Shown here in pieces: positions 27,694 to 37,259 of a DNA stretch of 64,000 nucleotides. The DNA comes from Pseudomonas khorasanensis. GTDB lineage: Bacteria; Pseudomonadota; Gammaproteobacteria; Pseudomonadales; Pseudomonadaceae. The translations under genes were made by a program, and so were the position numbers. The stretch covers positions 179,316 through 243,315 of the forward strand of contig NZ_JABWQP020000006.1 of NCBI RefSeq assembly GCF_014268505.2, given 5' to 3'. The notes beneath the pieces are model-generated. The model saw only the letters and a list, made by a program, of their open reading frames with translations, was not told the origin of the DNA and did no database searches. Numbering within the stretch: the stretch's first letter is position 1; the number at the start of each line of letters is the position of its first letter.

Positions 27694-30285
27694 ATGTCAT
27701 CGCGTAAATTTGGACTCAACCTGGTGGTCGTGCTGGCCATCGCTGCCCTGTTCACCGGTTTCTGGGCGTTGGTCAATCGTCCGGTCACCGCGCCGAACTG
27801 GCCGCAGCAAATCTCCGGCTTTTCCTATTCGCCATTCCAGCTAGGGCAATTCCCACAGAAGGATCAGTATCCGACTGACGACGAGATGCGCCGCGATCTG
27901 GAGATCATGAGCAAGCTGACGGACAACATCCGTATCTACTCGGTCGACGGCTCGCTGGGAGACATTCCGAAACTGGCAGAAGAGTTCGGTCTGCGCGTCA
28001 CCCTCGGCATCTGGATCAGCCCGGATCAGGAACGCAACGAACGGGAAATCATCAAAGCCATCGAACTGGCCAACACCTCGCGCAGCGTTGTACGCGTGGT
28101 GGTCGGCAACGAAGCGTTGTTCCGCGAAGAAATCACCCCCGAAGCCCTGATCGTGTTGCTCGATCGGGTGCGCGCGGCGGTGAAGGTGCCGGTAACCACG
28201 TCCGAGCAATGGCACATCTGGGAAAAATACCCGCAACTGGCCAAACACGTGGACCTGATCGCCGCGCACGTTTTGCCTTACTGGGAATTCATCCCCGTCG
28301 ACAAGGCCGGCCAGTTCGTTTTCGACCGCGCCCGCGACCTGAAAAAGCTGTTCCCGAAAAAACCGCTGTTGCTGTCCGAGGTGGGCTGGCCGAGCAACGG
28401 TCGCATGCGCGGCGGCGCCGATGCGACGCCAGCGGACCAGGCGATTTACCTGCGCACGCTGGTCAACAAGCTTAATCGCCAAGGCTTCAACTACTTCGTG
28501 ATCGAAGCCTTCGATCAGCCCTGGAAGGCCAGTGACGAAGGTTCGGTGGGCGCCTACTGGGGCGTGTTCAACGCTGCGCGCCAGCAGAAATTCAACTTCG
28601 AAGGCCCGGTCGTGGCGATCCCGCAATGGCGCGTGCTGGCCATCGGTTCGGTGGTGCTGGCACTGCTGTCGCTGACGCTGCTGATGATCGACGGCTCGGC
28701 CCTGCGCCAGCGCGGTCGCACGTTCCTGACCTTCATCGCGTTCCTGTGCGGTTCGGTGCTGGTGTATATCGGCTACGACTACAGCCAGCAGTACAGCACG
28801 TGGTTCAGTCTCACGGTGGGTTTCCTTCTCGCGCTCGGTGCGCTTGGGGTGTTCATCGTTTTGCTGACCGAGGCCCATGAGCTGGCCGAAGCGGTGTGGA
28901 TTCACAAGCGTCGGCGCGAGTTCCTGCCGGTACTTGGCGACTCGGACTACCGCCCCAAAGTCTCGATCCATGTGCCCTGCTACAACGAGCCGCCGGAGAT
29001 GGTGAAACAAACCCTCGACGCCTTGGCCAACCTTGATTACCCGGACTTCGAAGTCCTGATCATCGATAACAACACCAAGGATCCGGCGGTGTGGGAGCCG
29101 GTGCGCGACTACTGCGCCACGCTCGGCCCACGCTTCAAGTTTTTCCACGTTTCGCCGCTGGCCGGTTTCAAGGGCGGCGCACTGAACTACCTGATTCCAC
29201 ACACGGCGAAAGATGCCGAAGTGATCGCCGTGATCGACTCCGATTACTGCGTGCACCCGGACTGGCTCAAGCATATGGTGCCGCACTTCGCCGATCCGAA
29301 AATCGCCGTGGTGCAGTCGCCGCAGGATTATCGCGACCAGAACGAAAGCACTTTCAAGAAGCTCTGCTATGCCGAATACAAAGGCTTTTTCCACATCGGC
29401 ATGGTCACCCGCAACGACCGTGACGCGATCATTCAGCACGGCACCATGACCATGACCCGGCGCTCGGTGCTGGAAGAACTGGGCTGGGCCGACTGGTGCA
29501 TCTGTGAAGATGCCGAACTGGGTCTGCGCGTGTTCGAGAAAGGCCTGTCAGCGGCGTATTACCACGACAGCTACGGTAAAGGCCTGATGCCGGACACGTT
29601 CATCGACTTCAAGAAGCAGCGCTTCCGCTGGGCCTATGGCGCGATCCAGATCATCAAGCGCCACACCCGCAGCCTGCTGCGCGGCAAGGACACCGAACTG
29701 ACGCGCGGCCAGCGTTATCACTTTCTCGCGGGCTGGTTGCCGTGGGTGGCCGATGGCATGAACATCTTCTTCACCGTCGGCGCGCTGCTGTGGTCGGCGG
29801 CGATGATCATCGTGCCGCAACGGGTCGATCCGCCGCTGCTGATTTTCGCGATTCCGCCGCTGGCGCTGTTCGTGTTCAAGGTGGGCAAGATCATCTTCCT
29901 CTACCGCCGCGCTGTTGGCGTCAACCTGAAAGACGCGTTCTGCGCAGCGTTGGCAGGGCTGGCGTTGTCGCACACCATCGCCAAAGCGGTGCTGTATGGC
30001 TTTTTCACCAGCAGCATTCCATTCTTCCGCACGCCGAAGAACGCCGACAACCATGGCTTCTGGGTGGCAATTTCCGAAGCGCGGGAAGAGCTGTTCATCA
30101 TGTTGCTGCTGTGGGGCGCGGCGCTGGGGATCTACCTGGTCAATGGCATCCCGAGCAACGACATGCGCTTCTGGGTGATCATGTTGCTGGTGCAGTCGCT
30201 GCCGTATCTGGCGGCGCTGATCATGGCGTTCCTGTCGTCGCTGCCAAAACCTGTGGCGGTGGCGGAACCGGCGCCGGTCGTCTAA
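27694..30285 (+). CDS. ndvB: Cyclic beta-1,3-glucan synthase NdvB-like
   Basis: Membrane glucosyltransferase predicted to make periplasmic beta-1,3-glucan; the P. aeruginosa homologue makes cyclic glucans linked to biofilm tolerance of antibiotics. The 863-residue protein has an N-terminal membrane anchor and then a GH17-like domain (about 35-310) with VVVGNEALFREE and LLSEVGWPSNGR. Two or three membrane helices follow, then a GT2 domain (about 420-690) with DSDYCVHPDW, CEDAELGLRV and QRFRWAYG, the D-DxD-ED-QxxRW set. Several C-terminal membrane helices end the protein. A strong terminator follows. The upstream gap (27465-27693) is shared with tcdA; I saw no clear promoter there. Confidence 0.9.
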   Translation: MSSRKFGLNLVVVLAIAALFTGFWALVNRPVTAPNWPQQISGFSYSPFQLGQFPQKDQYPTDDEMRRDLEIMSKLTDNIRIYSVDGSLGDIPKLAEEFGLRVTLGIWISPDQERNEREIIKAIELANTSRSVVRVVVGNEALFREEITPEALIVLLDRVRAAVKVPVTTSEQWHIWEKYPQLAKHVDLIAAHVLPYWEFIPVDKAGQFVFDRARDLKKLFPKKPLLLSEVGWPSNGRMRGGADATPADQAIYLRTLVNKLNRQGFNYFVIEAFDQPWKASDEGSVGAYWGVFNAARQQKFNFEGPVVAIPQWRVLAIGSVVLALLSLTLLMIDGSALRQRGRTFLTFIAFLCGSVLVYIGYDYSQQYSTWFSLTVGFLLALGALGVFIVLLTEAHELAEAVWIHKRRREFLPVLGDSDYRPKVSIHVPCYNEPPEMVKQTLDALANLDYPDFEVLIIDNNTKDPAVWEPVRDYCATLGPRFKFFHVSPLAGFKGGALNYLIPHTAKDAEVIAVIDSDYCVHPDWLKHMVPHFADPKIAVVQSPQDYRDQNESTFKKLCYAEYKGFFHIGMVTRNDRDAIIQHGTMTMTRRSVLEELGWADWCICEDAELGLRVFEKGLSAAYYHDSYGKGLMPDTFIDFKKQRFRWAYGAIQIIKRHTRSLLRGKDTELTRGQRYHFLAGWLPWVADGMNIFFTVGALLWSAAMIIVPQRVDPPLLIFAIPPLALFVFKVGKIIFLYRRAVGVNLKDAFCAALAGLALSHTIAKAVLYGFFTSSIPFFRTPKNADNHGFWVAISEAREELFIMLLLWGAALGIYLVNGIPSNDMRFWVIMLLVQSLPYLAALIMAFLSSLPKPVAVAEPAPVV

Positions 30286-30302
30286 ATCCTTAACGATGCA
30301 CT

Positions 30303-30333
30303 AAACGGCGGCCAATGGTCGCCGTTTTGCTTT
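30303..30333 (+). terminator. Terminator of ndvB
   Basis: AAACGGCG, a 9-base loop and CGCCGTTTTGCTTT form an intrinsic terminator 18 bases after the ndvB stop. Confidence 0.75.
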
Positions 30334-30394
30334 AAGATAACCGCCATTTTGCGGGGCTTGGCGCGGCATCCGGTCTGACTGACGGAACTGCCCC

Positions 30395-30484
30395 TGTGGG
30401 AGCGAGCCTGCTCGCGAAGGCTTTGTAACATTCAACCTTTAGGTTGTCTGATACACCGCTTTCGCGAGCAGGCTCGCTCCCCCA
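30395..30484. repeat. REP pair between ndvB and dapE
   Basis: Head-to-head halves with the GCGAGCCTGCTCGC core and a 42-base middle. The right half ends CCCCCA in place of the usual CCCACA. Confidence 0.9.
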
Positions 30485-30523
30485 TTAGAAGCCAAGCCCA
30501 TACCCCATGATCCGGAGTTTTCC

Positions 30524-31675
30524 ATGACGGCCCACGCCGACCTTTCGCCGACCCTTCAACTGGCCATCGACCTGATCCGCCGTCCTTCTGTGACGCCGGT
30601 CGACGCCGATTGCCAGAAGCAGATGATGCAGCGCCTGGGCGATGCCGGTTTCACCCTTGAGCCGATGCGCATCGAAGATGTGGATAACTTCTGGGCCACC
30701 CACGGCAACAACGAAGGCCCGGTGCTGTGCTTTGCCGGCCACACCGACGTGGTACCGACCGGCCCGGTCACCGCATGGCAGATCGATCCGTTCAACGCAG
30801 TGATCGATGAACACGGCATGCTTTGTGGCCGTGGCGCAGCGGACATGAAAGGCAGCCTGGCGTCGATGACGGTGGCCGCCGAGCGCTTTGTCGCCGACTA
30901 CCCGAACCACAAAGGCAAGGTCGCGTTCCTGATCACCAGCGATGAAGAAGGCCCGGCGCACCACGGCACCAAAGCTGTGGTCGAACGCTTGGTCGCGCGC
31001 AACGAGCGTATGGACTGGTGCATCGTCGGCGAGCCGTCGAGCACCACGCTGGTCGGCGACGTCGTGAAGAATGGTCGTCGCGGTTCGTTGGGCGCCAAGC
31101 TAACGGTCAAAGGTGTGCAAGGCCACGTGGCCTACCCGCATCTGGCGAAAAACCCGATTCACCTCGCTGCTCCCGCGCTGGCCGAACTGGCCGCCGAGCA
31201 CTGGGACCACGGCAACGATTTCTTCCCGCCGACCAGTTTCCAGATTTCCAACCTCAATTCCGGCACCGGCGCGACCAATGTGATTCCGGGCGATCTGGTG
31301 GCGGTGTTCAACTTTCGTTTCTCCACCGAATCGACCGTCGAAGGCCTGCAGAAACGCGTCGCCGATATCCTCGACAAGCATGGCCTGGACTGGCACGTCG
31401 ACTGGGCGCTGTCGGGCCTGCCATTCCTCACCGAACCGGGCGCCCTGCTCGATGCGGTGTCGTCGAGCATCAAGGACATCACCGGTCGCGAAACCAAGGC
31501 TTCGACCAGCGGCGGAACCTCCGATGGCCGTTTCATCGCGACCATGGGCACGCAAGTGGTTGAACTGGGTCCGGTCAACGCGACCATTCACCAAGTCAAC
31601 GAACGCGTGCTGGCAGCCGATCTCGACGTGCTGACCGAAATCTACTACCAGACCCTGATCAAGTTGCTCGCCTGA
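30524..31675 (+). CDS. dapE: Succinyl-diaminopimelate desuccinylase
   Basis: Zinc hydrolase of peptidase family M20 that cleaves N-succinyl-LL-DAP to DAP and succinate, after DapC. The 383-residue protein has His73 and Asp75 in [11 protein letters not shown], Asp107 in [10 protein letters not shown] and the catalytic Glu141 in [11 protein letters not shown]. The final His ligand is probably in [10 protein letters not shown]. Start GTTTTCC-ATG has only a weak ribosome binding site. The stop overlaps the rlmA start by one base (TGATG), so the two are translationally coupled. Confidence 0.96.
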   Translation: MTAHADLSPTLQLAIDLIRRPSVTPVDADCQKQMMQRLGDAGFTLEPMRIEDVDNFWATHGNNEGPVLCFAGHTDVVPTGPVTAWQIDPFNAVIDEHGMLCGRGAADMKGSLASMTVAAERFVADYPNHKGKVAFLITSDEEGPAHHGTKAVVERLVARNERMDWCIVGEPSSTTLVGDVVKNGRRGSLGAKLTVKGVQGHVAYPHLAKNPIHLAAPALAELAAEHWDHGNDFFPPTSFQISNLNSGTGATNVIPGDLVAVFNFRFSTESTVEGLQKRVADILDKHGLDWHVDWALSGLPFLTEPGALLDAVSSSIKDITGRETKASTSGGTSDGRFIATMGTQVVELGPVNATIHQVNERVLAADLDVLTEIYYQTLIKLLA

Positions 31676-32484
31676 TGCTCGCGTGCCCGATCTGCAGTGA
31701 ACCGCTCAACGCGGTGGACAACGGCGTGGTCTGCCCCGCCGGGCATCGTTTCGACCGTGCGCGGCAGGGTTACCTCAACCTGCTGCCGGTGCAGCACAAG
31801 AACAGCCGCGACCCTGGCGACAATCAGGCGATGGTTGAAGCGCGTCGCGACTTCTTGAATGCCGGGCATTACGCGCCGGTGGCCAAGCGTCTGGCTGAAC
31901 TGGCGGCGAGCTATTCGCCGGATCGCTGGGTCGATATCGGCTGTGGCGAAGGTTATTACACCGCGCAAATCGCCGAGGCTTTGCCGAACGCTGATGGTTA
32001 TGCGCTGGATATTTCCCGCGAAGCGGTCAAACGCGCCTGCAAACGCAACCCGGCAATTACCTGGTTGATCGCCAGCATGGCCCGGGTGCCATTGGCATCG
32101 GGCAGCTGCCAGTTTCTTGCCAGCGTTTTCAGCCCGCTGGACTGGGCCGAAGCCAAGCGTCTGCTCAGCGTCGGCGGCGGGCTGATGAAAGTCGGCCCCA
32201 CCAGCGGCCATCTGATGGAATTGCGCGAACGCCTGTACGACGAAGTGCGCGAGTACACCGACGACAAGCACCTGGCCCTGGTGCCTGAGGGCATGGCGCT
32301 GGCACACAGCGAAACCCTGGCATTCAAACTGACGCTCGACAAGCCCGAGGATCGCGCCAACCTGCTGGCGATGACGCCCCACGGCTGGCGCGCCAGTGCC
32401 GAACGTCGCGCGGCGGTGATCGAGCAGGCCGAGCCGTTCGAGACCACCGTATCCATGCGCTACGATTATTTCGTTCTTCAATAA
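31675..32484 (+). CDS. rlmA: 23S rRNA (guanine745-N1)-methyltransferase
   Basis: SAM-dependent methyltransferase of the RlmA type. The 269-residue protein has an N-terminal zinc finger (Cys4, Cys7, Cys20, His24 in LACPICSE and VVCPAGH) that recognises rRNA. The SAM site is WVDIGCGEGYYT. The stretch FDRARQGYLNLL is typical of RlmA. It overlaps dapE by one base and is followed by a small hypothetical gene. Confidence 0.93.
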   Translation: MLACPICSEPLNAVDNGVVCPAGHRFDRARQGYLNLLPVQHKNSRDPGDNQAMVEARRDFLNAGHYAPVAKRLAELAASYSPDRWVDIGCGEGYYTAQIAEALPNADGYALDISREAVKRACKRNPAITWLIASMARVPLASGSCQFLASVFSPLDWAEAKRLLSVGGGLMKVGPTSGHLMELRERLYDEVREYTDDKHLALVPEGMALAHSETLAFKLTLDKPEDRANLLAMTPHGWRASAERRAAVIEQAEPFETTVSMRYDYFVLQ

Positions 32485-32559
32485 CTTTTGGCCTCGGGCA
32501 ACGGCCCGGGGCCGGCTAAATCCGCGAATGGATTTTTCAGACCCGCAGTGAGGACATCC

Positions 32560-32937
32560 ATGCGCCAACCGGATATCGAGATTTACCTGAAAGACGCCGA
32601 CGTCGACCACAAGGCCATTTCCGCCTGGCTGGGCGAAGCGCTGGGCGCTTGCAGCGACTGGGTACAGAAAGGCCAGACCTACAAGTGCAAGGCCGGCAGC
32701 GTGCCGGTCACCTGGCTGCCGAAAGCCGTGGGCAAATGGAACAGCCTGTACCTGGAAAGCGACCAGACCCCATGGGACGACGACATCGCCTGCGCCCGCG
32801 CAGCCTTTGCCGCGCTGAACGTGGAAGTGCGCTGCGCGCCGGGGACGTGGGTTGAGGAGGAAGGTGAAGAAACGGCCGACCGCTGGATTCGCATCAGCGA
32901 AGACGGCGAAGAAGAGATCACCTGGAAAACGGCTTAA
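32560..32937 (+). CDS. Conserved hypothetical protein, 125 residues
   Basis: Acidic soluble protein with no signal peptide or membrane segment. Visible features are MRQPDIEIYLKDADVDHKAI at the N-terminus, two close cysteines (ACSDWVQKGQTYKC) and a very acidic C-terminus (WVEEEGEETADRWIRISEDG). I remember a similar small gene next to rlmA in P. aeruginosa (PA1160) but know no function. The start was chosen after GTGAGGAC; a frame reaching back to 32488 has no similar support. It probably belongs with dapE-rlmA, 75 bases upstream. Confidence 0.75.
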   Translation: MRQPDIEIYLKDADVDHKAISAWLGEALGACSDWVQKGQTYKCKAGSVPVTWLPKAVGKWNSLYLESDQTPWDDDIACARAAFAALNVEVRCAPGTWVEEEGEETADRWIRISEDGEEEITWKTA

Positions 32938-32958
32938 CCACGGGCAACGTAGAGCCCA

Positions 32959-33048
32959 TGTGGGAGCGAGCCTGCTCGCGAATGCGGTGTATCAGTCACC
33001 ATTCATACCGACTGACACTACGCATTCGCGAGCAGGCTCGCTCCCACA
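32959..33048. repeat. REP pair between the hypothetical gene and csp
   Basis: Two inverted halves with a 42-base middle that itself pairs (GCGGTGTATCAGT with ACTGACACTACGC), so the element can fold end to end. It lies at convergent gene ends. Confidence 0.9.
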
Positions 33049-33076
33049 GTGGTTTTTGGCGCTCTGCAGATTTGTG

Positions 33077-33286
33077 TTACAGGCCCACAACATCCTCGGC
33101 CTGCAAGCCTTTCTCGCCGGTAATCACGGCGTACTCAACCTGCTGACCTTCGGTCAGCGAGCGATGCCCTTCGCCGCGAATCGCGCGGTAGTGCACGAAC
33201 ACGTCCACCCCGTCTTCGCGCTGGATAAAGCCGTAACCCTTGGCGTCGTTGAACCACTTCACGTTGCCGGTTTCGCGTGTTGCCAT
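33077..33286 (-). CDS. Cold-shock domain protein
   Basis: Single-stranded nucleic-acid-binding protein of the CspA family, 69 residues, a five-strand OB fold. RNA-binding motifs RNP1 (KGYGFIQ) and RNP2 (VDVFVHY) are intact, and the start is [20 protein letters not shown]. Shine-Dalgarno AAGGGAG lies 7 bases before the ATG. Whether it is cold-induced cannot be read from sequence. It is divergent from plsB. Confidence 0.93.
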   Translation of the reverse strand: MATRETGNVKWFNDAKGYGFIQREDGVDVFVHYRAIRGEGHRSLTEGQQVEYAVITGEKGLQAEDVVGL

Positions 33287-33448
33287 CTGTTCATACTCCC
33301 TTCTTATTATTGGACGGGCTTTTCGCAGGAAAGCCTTAGAGGAACGTCAGCCTGTGTCCGATGCCCATTACAGGGCCCCGGCGACAGAGCGCCGAGTATA
33401 TGACAGGTGGAAAAACTCTCAACAAGAGATTACTTCGGCGCTTTTTTG

Positions 33449-33477
33449 CCGATTTTCCGTGAATCCGGCACACTAGC
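33449..33477 (+). promoter_or_regulatory. Candidate promoter for plsB
   Basis: TTGCCG, a 17-base spacer and CACACT. The -35 keeps four of six consensus bases and the -10 three. It lies about 50 bases before the plsB start and directly before a terminator-like hairpin. Confidence 0.3.
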
Positions 33478-33483
33478 GCCCTC

Positions 33484-33504
33484 CCGAGCACCCGCTCGGT
33501 TTTT
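33484..33504 (+). terminator. Terminator-like hairpin in the plsB leader
   Basis: CCGAGC-ACCC-GCTCGG followed at once by TTTTT, 22 bases before the plsB ATG. A perfect 6-bp stem with a U5 tail on the sense strand of plsB is an intrinsic-terminator shape. It may attenuate plsB or end a transcript entering from the left. Confidence 0.5.
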
Positions 33505-33525
33505 ACTCACTCACGCAGAAGCCGT

Positions 33526-36027
33526 ATGACCCGCTCCCCGTTCCGCCGTCTTGTGTTTGGCACCTTGCGCCGCCTGTTGTATCTCTGGGTTCGCTCCGAG
33601 ACGATCAATCAGTCGTCGTTCACCCTCAACCTCGACCGCAGTCGTCCGGTGTTCTACGTCCTGCAAAACCCTTCGCTGACCGACCTGGCCGTGGTCGACA
33701 CAGAGTGCACCAAGGCCGGACTGCCACGTCCCGTGCTGGCGGTGTCGGTGGGTTCGCTGATCGAGCCGGCGGCGTTTTTCTACCTCACGCCGGACCCGGA
33801 CTGGCTCGGTCGCCAGGATAAACGCGGTGCGCCGCCGACCCTGACTCGCCTGGTCAGCGCGCTGACCCAGAACGCCGCTGAAGACGCGCAGATCATTCCG
33901 GTCAGCGTGTTCTGGGGCCAATCGCCAGACAGCGAAAACAGCCCCTGGAAACTCTTGTTTGCTGACAGCTGGGCGGTCACCGGGCGTCTGCGTCGGCTGT
34001 TGAGCATCATCGTGCTCGGGCGTAAAACCCGTGTGCAGTTTTCCGCACCGATCCATCTGCGCGAGCTGATCGAGCACAACAAGGGCCACGAGCGTACCGT
34101 GCGCATGGCCCAACGAATCCTGCGGGTGCACTTCCGTAATCTGAAAGCGGCGGTGATCGGTCCGGACATTTCCCATCGGCGTAATCTGGTCAAAGGCCTG
34201 CTTAACCAGCCGCTGGTCAAACAGGCGATCCTCGACGAAGCCGAACGCGAGAACATCTCCGCAGAAAAAGCCAAGGCTCAGGCCCTGCGCTACGGCAACG
34301 AGATCGCCTCGGACTACACCTATACCGCGATCCGCTTTCTGGAAGTGGTGCTGAGCTGGTTCTGGAACAAGATCTACGACGGCATCAAGGTCAACCACAT
34401 CGAAGGCGTGCAGAACGTTGCCCAGGGTCACGAAGTGATCTACGTGCCGTGCCACCGCAGCCACATCGACTACCTGCTGCTCTCGTATCTGCTGTTTCGC
34501 AACGGCCTGACCCCGCCGCATATCGCCGCCGGGATCAACCTGAACATGCCGGTGATCGGCAGTTTGCTGCGCCGTGGCGGTGCGTTCTTCATGCGCCGCA
34601 CGTTCAAGGGCAATCCGCTGTACACCTCGGTGTTCAACGAGTACCTGCATACGTTGTTCACCAAAGGTTTCCCGGTCGAATACTTCGTCGAGGGCGGCCG
34701 CTCGCGCACCGGGCGCATGCTGCAGCCAAAGACCGGGATGCTCGCGATTACGCTGCGCAGCTTCCTGCGCTCATCGCGCATGCCAATCGTGTTTGTGCCG
34801 GTGTACATCGGTTACGAGCGCGTACTGGAAGGTCGCACTTATCTGGGCGAACTGCGCGGCGCGAGCAAGAAGAAAGAATCGATTTTCGACATATTCAAGG
34901 TCATCGGCGCACTCAAGCAGCGTTTCGGCCAGGTCGCGGTCAACTTCGGTGAGCCGATCAAACTCGCCGAATTCCTCGACGCCGAACAACCGGACTGGCG
35001 TCAACAGGAACTCGGCCCGCAGTTCAAACCGGCGTGGCTGAACGAAACCACGCATCGCCTCGGCGAGAAAGTCGCACGGCATCTGAACGAAGCGGCGGCA
35101 ATCAACCCGGTGAACCTGGTGGCACTGGCGCTGCTCTCGACCACGCGCCTGGCGCTGGATGACCGCGCCATGGCGCGCGTGCTGGATCTTTATCTGGCGC
35201 TGCTGCGCAAAGTCCCGTACTCACCACACACGACATTGCCTGAAGGCGATGGCCGCGCGCTGATCGAACATGTGAAGGACATGGACCTGCTCGCCGAGCA
35301 GAACGATGCGCTGGGCAAGATTCTTTATCTGGACGAGCAGAACGCCGTCCTGATGACTTACTACCGCAACAACGTGCTGCACATTTTCGCCCTGCCCTCG
35401 CTGCTGGCGAGTTTCTTCCAGAGCACTTCGCGCATGAGCCGCGAACAGATCCTGCGCTACACCCGGGCGCTCTACCCGTATCTGCAATCGGAGTTGTTCA
35501 TTCGCTGGAGCCTGGACGAACTCGACGCGGTGATCGATCAGTGGCTGGAGGCCTTCGTCGAGCAGGGCCTGCTGCGTTTCGAGAAGGACCTGTACCTGCG
35601 CCCGGCACCGAGCTCGCGGCATTTCGTGCTGCTGACATTGTTGTCCAAAAGCATTGCCCAGACCCTGCAACGGTTCTACATGACCGTGTCGTTGCTGCTC
35701 AACAGCGGCCAGAACAGCATCAGCGCCGAAGAGCTGGAAGACCTGTGCACGGTCATGGCCCAGCGCCTGTCGATCCTGCACGGCTTGAATGCGCCGGAAT
35801 TCTTCGACAAGAGCCTGTTCCGCCATTTCATCCAGACCCTGCTCGACCTCGATGTGCTGCGTCGCGATGAAGCCGGCAAGCTGAGCTATCACGAACTGCT
35901 CGGCGAACTGGCCGAAGGCGCGGCCAAGCGCGTGTTGCCGGCGGAAATTCGTTTGTCGATTCGTCAGGTGGCTTTGCATCGCAGTGAAGATGCTGCTGAT
36001 CAGATCACGCCACAGCCTGAGGCCTGA
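33526..36027 (+). CDS. plsB: Glycerol-3-phosphate 1-O-acyltransferase PlsB
   Basis: Inner-membrane enzyme that adds the first acyl chain to glycerol-3-phosphate, the entry to phospholipid synthesis. The 833-residue protein has the acyltransferase motifs in order: [16 protein letters not shown] near residue 308 (HX4D), [21 protein letters not shown] and [10 protein letters not shown]. Length matches the long gamma-proteobacterial PlsB. It stands alone between divergent csp and a small lipoprotein gene, with an unusual terminator-like hairpin in its leader. Confidence 0.96.
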   Translation: MTRSPFRRLVFGTLRRLLYLWVRSETINQSSFTLNLDRSRPVFYVLQNPSLTDLAVVDTECTKAGLPRPVLAVSVGSLIEPAAFFYLTPDPDWLGRQDKRGAPPTLTRLVSALTQNAAEDAQIIPVSVFWGQSPDSENSPWKLLFADSWAVTGRLRRLLSIIVLGRKTRVQFSAPIHLRELIEHNKGHERTVRMAQRILRVHFRNLKAAVIGPDISHRRNLVKGLLNQPLVKQAILDEAERENISAEKAKAQALRYGNEIASDYTYTAIRFLEVVLSWFWNKIYDGIKVNHIEGVQNVAQGHEVIYVPCHRSHIDYLLLSYLLFRNGLTPPHIAAGINLNMPVIGSLLRRGGAFFMRRTFKGNPLYTSVFNEYLHTLFTKGFPVEYFVEGGRSRTGRMLQPKTGMLAITLRSFLRSSRMPIVFVPVYIGYERVLEGRTYLGELRGASKKKESIFDIFKVIGALKQRFGQVAVNFGEPIKLAEFLDAEQPDWRQQELGPQFKPAWLNETTHRLGEKVARHLNEAAAINPVNLVALALLSTTRLALDDRAMARVLDLYLALLRKVPYSPHTTLPEGDGRALIEHVKDMDLLAEQNDALGKILYLDEQNAVLMTYYRNNVLHIFALPSLLASFFQSTSRMSREQILRYTRALYPYLQSELFIRWSLDELDAVIDQWLEAFVEQGLLRFEKDLYLRPAPSSRHFVLLTLLSKSIAQTLQRFYMTVSLLLNSGQNSISAEELEDLCTVMAQRLSILHGLNAPEFFDKSLFRHFIQTLLDLDVLRRDEAGKLSYHELLGELAEGAAKRVLPAEIRLSIRQVALHRSEDAADQITPQPEA

Positions 36028-36038
36028 CACAAATACCC

Positions 36039-36125
36039 TGTGGGAGCGAGCCTGCTCGCGAAGGCGGATCAGTCACCGTAAATGTTGACTGATCCACCGC
36101 ATTCGCGAGCAGGCTCGCTCCCACA
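36039..36125. repeat. REP pair between plsB and the YbaY-type gene
   Basis: Two inverted halves. The middle contains GCGGATCAGT and ACTGATCCACCGC, which pair and extend the hairpin. It ends only 18 bases before the next start codon. Confidence 0.9.
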
Positions 36126-36143
36126 TTGAAAGGAGATTCACAC

Positions 36144-36542
36144 GTGAAAAAACTGCTGACCCTCGCTGCCGCCACGCTGCTCAGCGCCTGCCAATCCACT
36201 AGCCCGTCCGGCAAGGCCAGCCTCGACGGCGAGGTCTTTTACCTGCAACGCATCGCCCTGCCTCCGAGCGCGACCCTGAGCGTCAGCCTGCAAGACGTGT
36301 CGCTGGCCGATGCGCCAGCCGTCGTCCTCGATCAGCAAAAAGGCCCGGTCAAAGGCCAGGTGCCACTGCCATTTCGCCTGAGCTACGATCCCGCGCAGGT
36401 CAAACCCGGCCACCGTTATTCGGTCAGCGCGCGCATTGAAGTCAACGGCGAGCTGATGTTCATCACCACCGAAAACCACGCCGTGCAACTGGACGGCAGC
36501 GATCCTCAACCGCTGAGAATCCGCGTCGACGCCGTTCGTTAA
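36144..36542 (+). CDS. YbaY-family lipoprotein
   Basis: Small predicted lipoprotein of the YbaY/YscW type, 132 residues. The N-terminus KKLLTLAAATLLSAC is a lipoprotein signal with Cys as the processed residue. The mature part is beta-rich (ASLDGEVFYLQRIALPPSAT and VKGQVPLPFRLSYDPAQV), matching the GEVxYRERIALPP pattern of the family. I start at GTG 36144, which has AGGAG 10 bases upstream. The in-frame ATG at 36126 is itself at the Shine-Dalgarno. Function is unknown. It is 27 bases from the DUF4197 gene, a likely operon. Confidence 0.82.
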   Translation: MKKLLTLAAATLLSACQSTSPSGKASLDGEVFYLQRIALPPSATLSVSLQDVSLADAPAVVLDQQKGPVKGQVPLPFRLSYDPAQVKPGHRYSVSARIEVNGELMFITTENHAVQLDGSDPQPLRIRVDAVR

Positions 36543-36569
36543 TCCATTTTCCGCAACAAGGAAGCCGCC

Positions 36570-37259
36570 ATGCTCCGCTCTACCCTTCGCTTCGCCGCCG
36601 CCTGCGCCGGCCTGATGATCTGCGCCAACGCGATGGCCCTGTCGCTCAACGACCTGTCGCAACAAGACGCCACCGGAGGCCTCAAGGACGCCCTGACCCA
36701 AGGCGCACAGATTGCCGTGAAACAACTCGGCACACCGGGCGGTTTCAGCAACAACCCGGACGTGAAAATCGGGCTGCCGGGCAAACTCGGCAAAGCCGCC
36801 AGCAAGATGAAAGCCTTCGGTATGGGCGCCCAGGTCGAAGAACTGGAAACGGCGATGAACAAGGCTGCCGAATCCGCCGTGACCCAGGCCCAACCGATCC
36901 TCGTCGACGCCGTGAAAAAAATGAGCGTGGCCGACGCCAAAGGCATCCTCAGCGGCGGCACCGACTCGGCCACCCAATACCTGAACAAATCCAGCCGCGA
37001 ACAGATCCGCGCCAAATTCCTGCCCATCGTCAAACAAGCCACCGACAAGGTTGGTGTCGCACAGAAGTACAACTCCTTTGCAGGTCAAGCTGCGGCCTTC
37101 GGCGTGGTCGATGCCAAGAGCGCGAACGTTGAGAGCTACGTCACCGAACAAGCGCTCAATGGTTTGTTCGAGATGATCGGCAAGCAGGAAGAAACAATTC
37201 GCCAGAACCCGGCCGCTGCGGCGACGAGCCTGGCGAAGAAGGTGTTTGGGGCGCTTTAA
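36570..37259 (+). CDS. DUF4197 family exported protein
   Basis: 229-residue exported protein with a signal peptide of about 23 residues (RFAAACAGLMICANAMALSL). The rest is helical and matches the DUF4197 family: DASxGLKEAL-like start (LSQQDATGGLKDAL), KIGLPGKL and ALNGLFEMIGKQEETIRQNP at the C-terminus. Function unknown. It follows the YbaY-type lipoprotein on the same strand. Its TAA stop overlaps the stop of the convergent fic gene by two bases. Confidence 0.85.
   Translation: MLRSTLRFAAACAGLMICANAMALSLNDLSQQDATGGLKDALTQGAQIAVKQLGTPGGFSNNPDVKIGLPGKLGKAASKMKAFGMGAQVEELETAMNKAAESAVTQAQPILVDAVKKMSVADAKGILSGGTDSATQYLNKSSREQIRAKFLPIVKQATDKVGVAQKYNSFAGQAAAFGVVDAKSANVESYVTEQALNGLFEMIGKQEETIRQNPAAAATSLAKKVFGAL

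Noticed and set aside
27841..29439. Minus-strand frame inside ndvB (532 codons)
   Set aside because: Lies wholly within ndvB, whose GT2 and GH17-like motifs are clear; antisense composition.
34451..34952. Plus-strand frame inside plsB in another frame (167 codons)
   Set aside because: Fully inside plsB with no supporting signal; Arg/His/Ala-rich.
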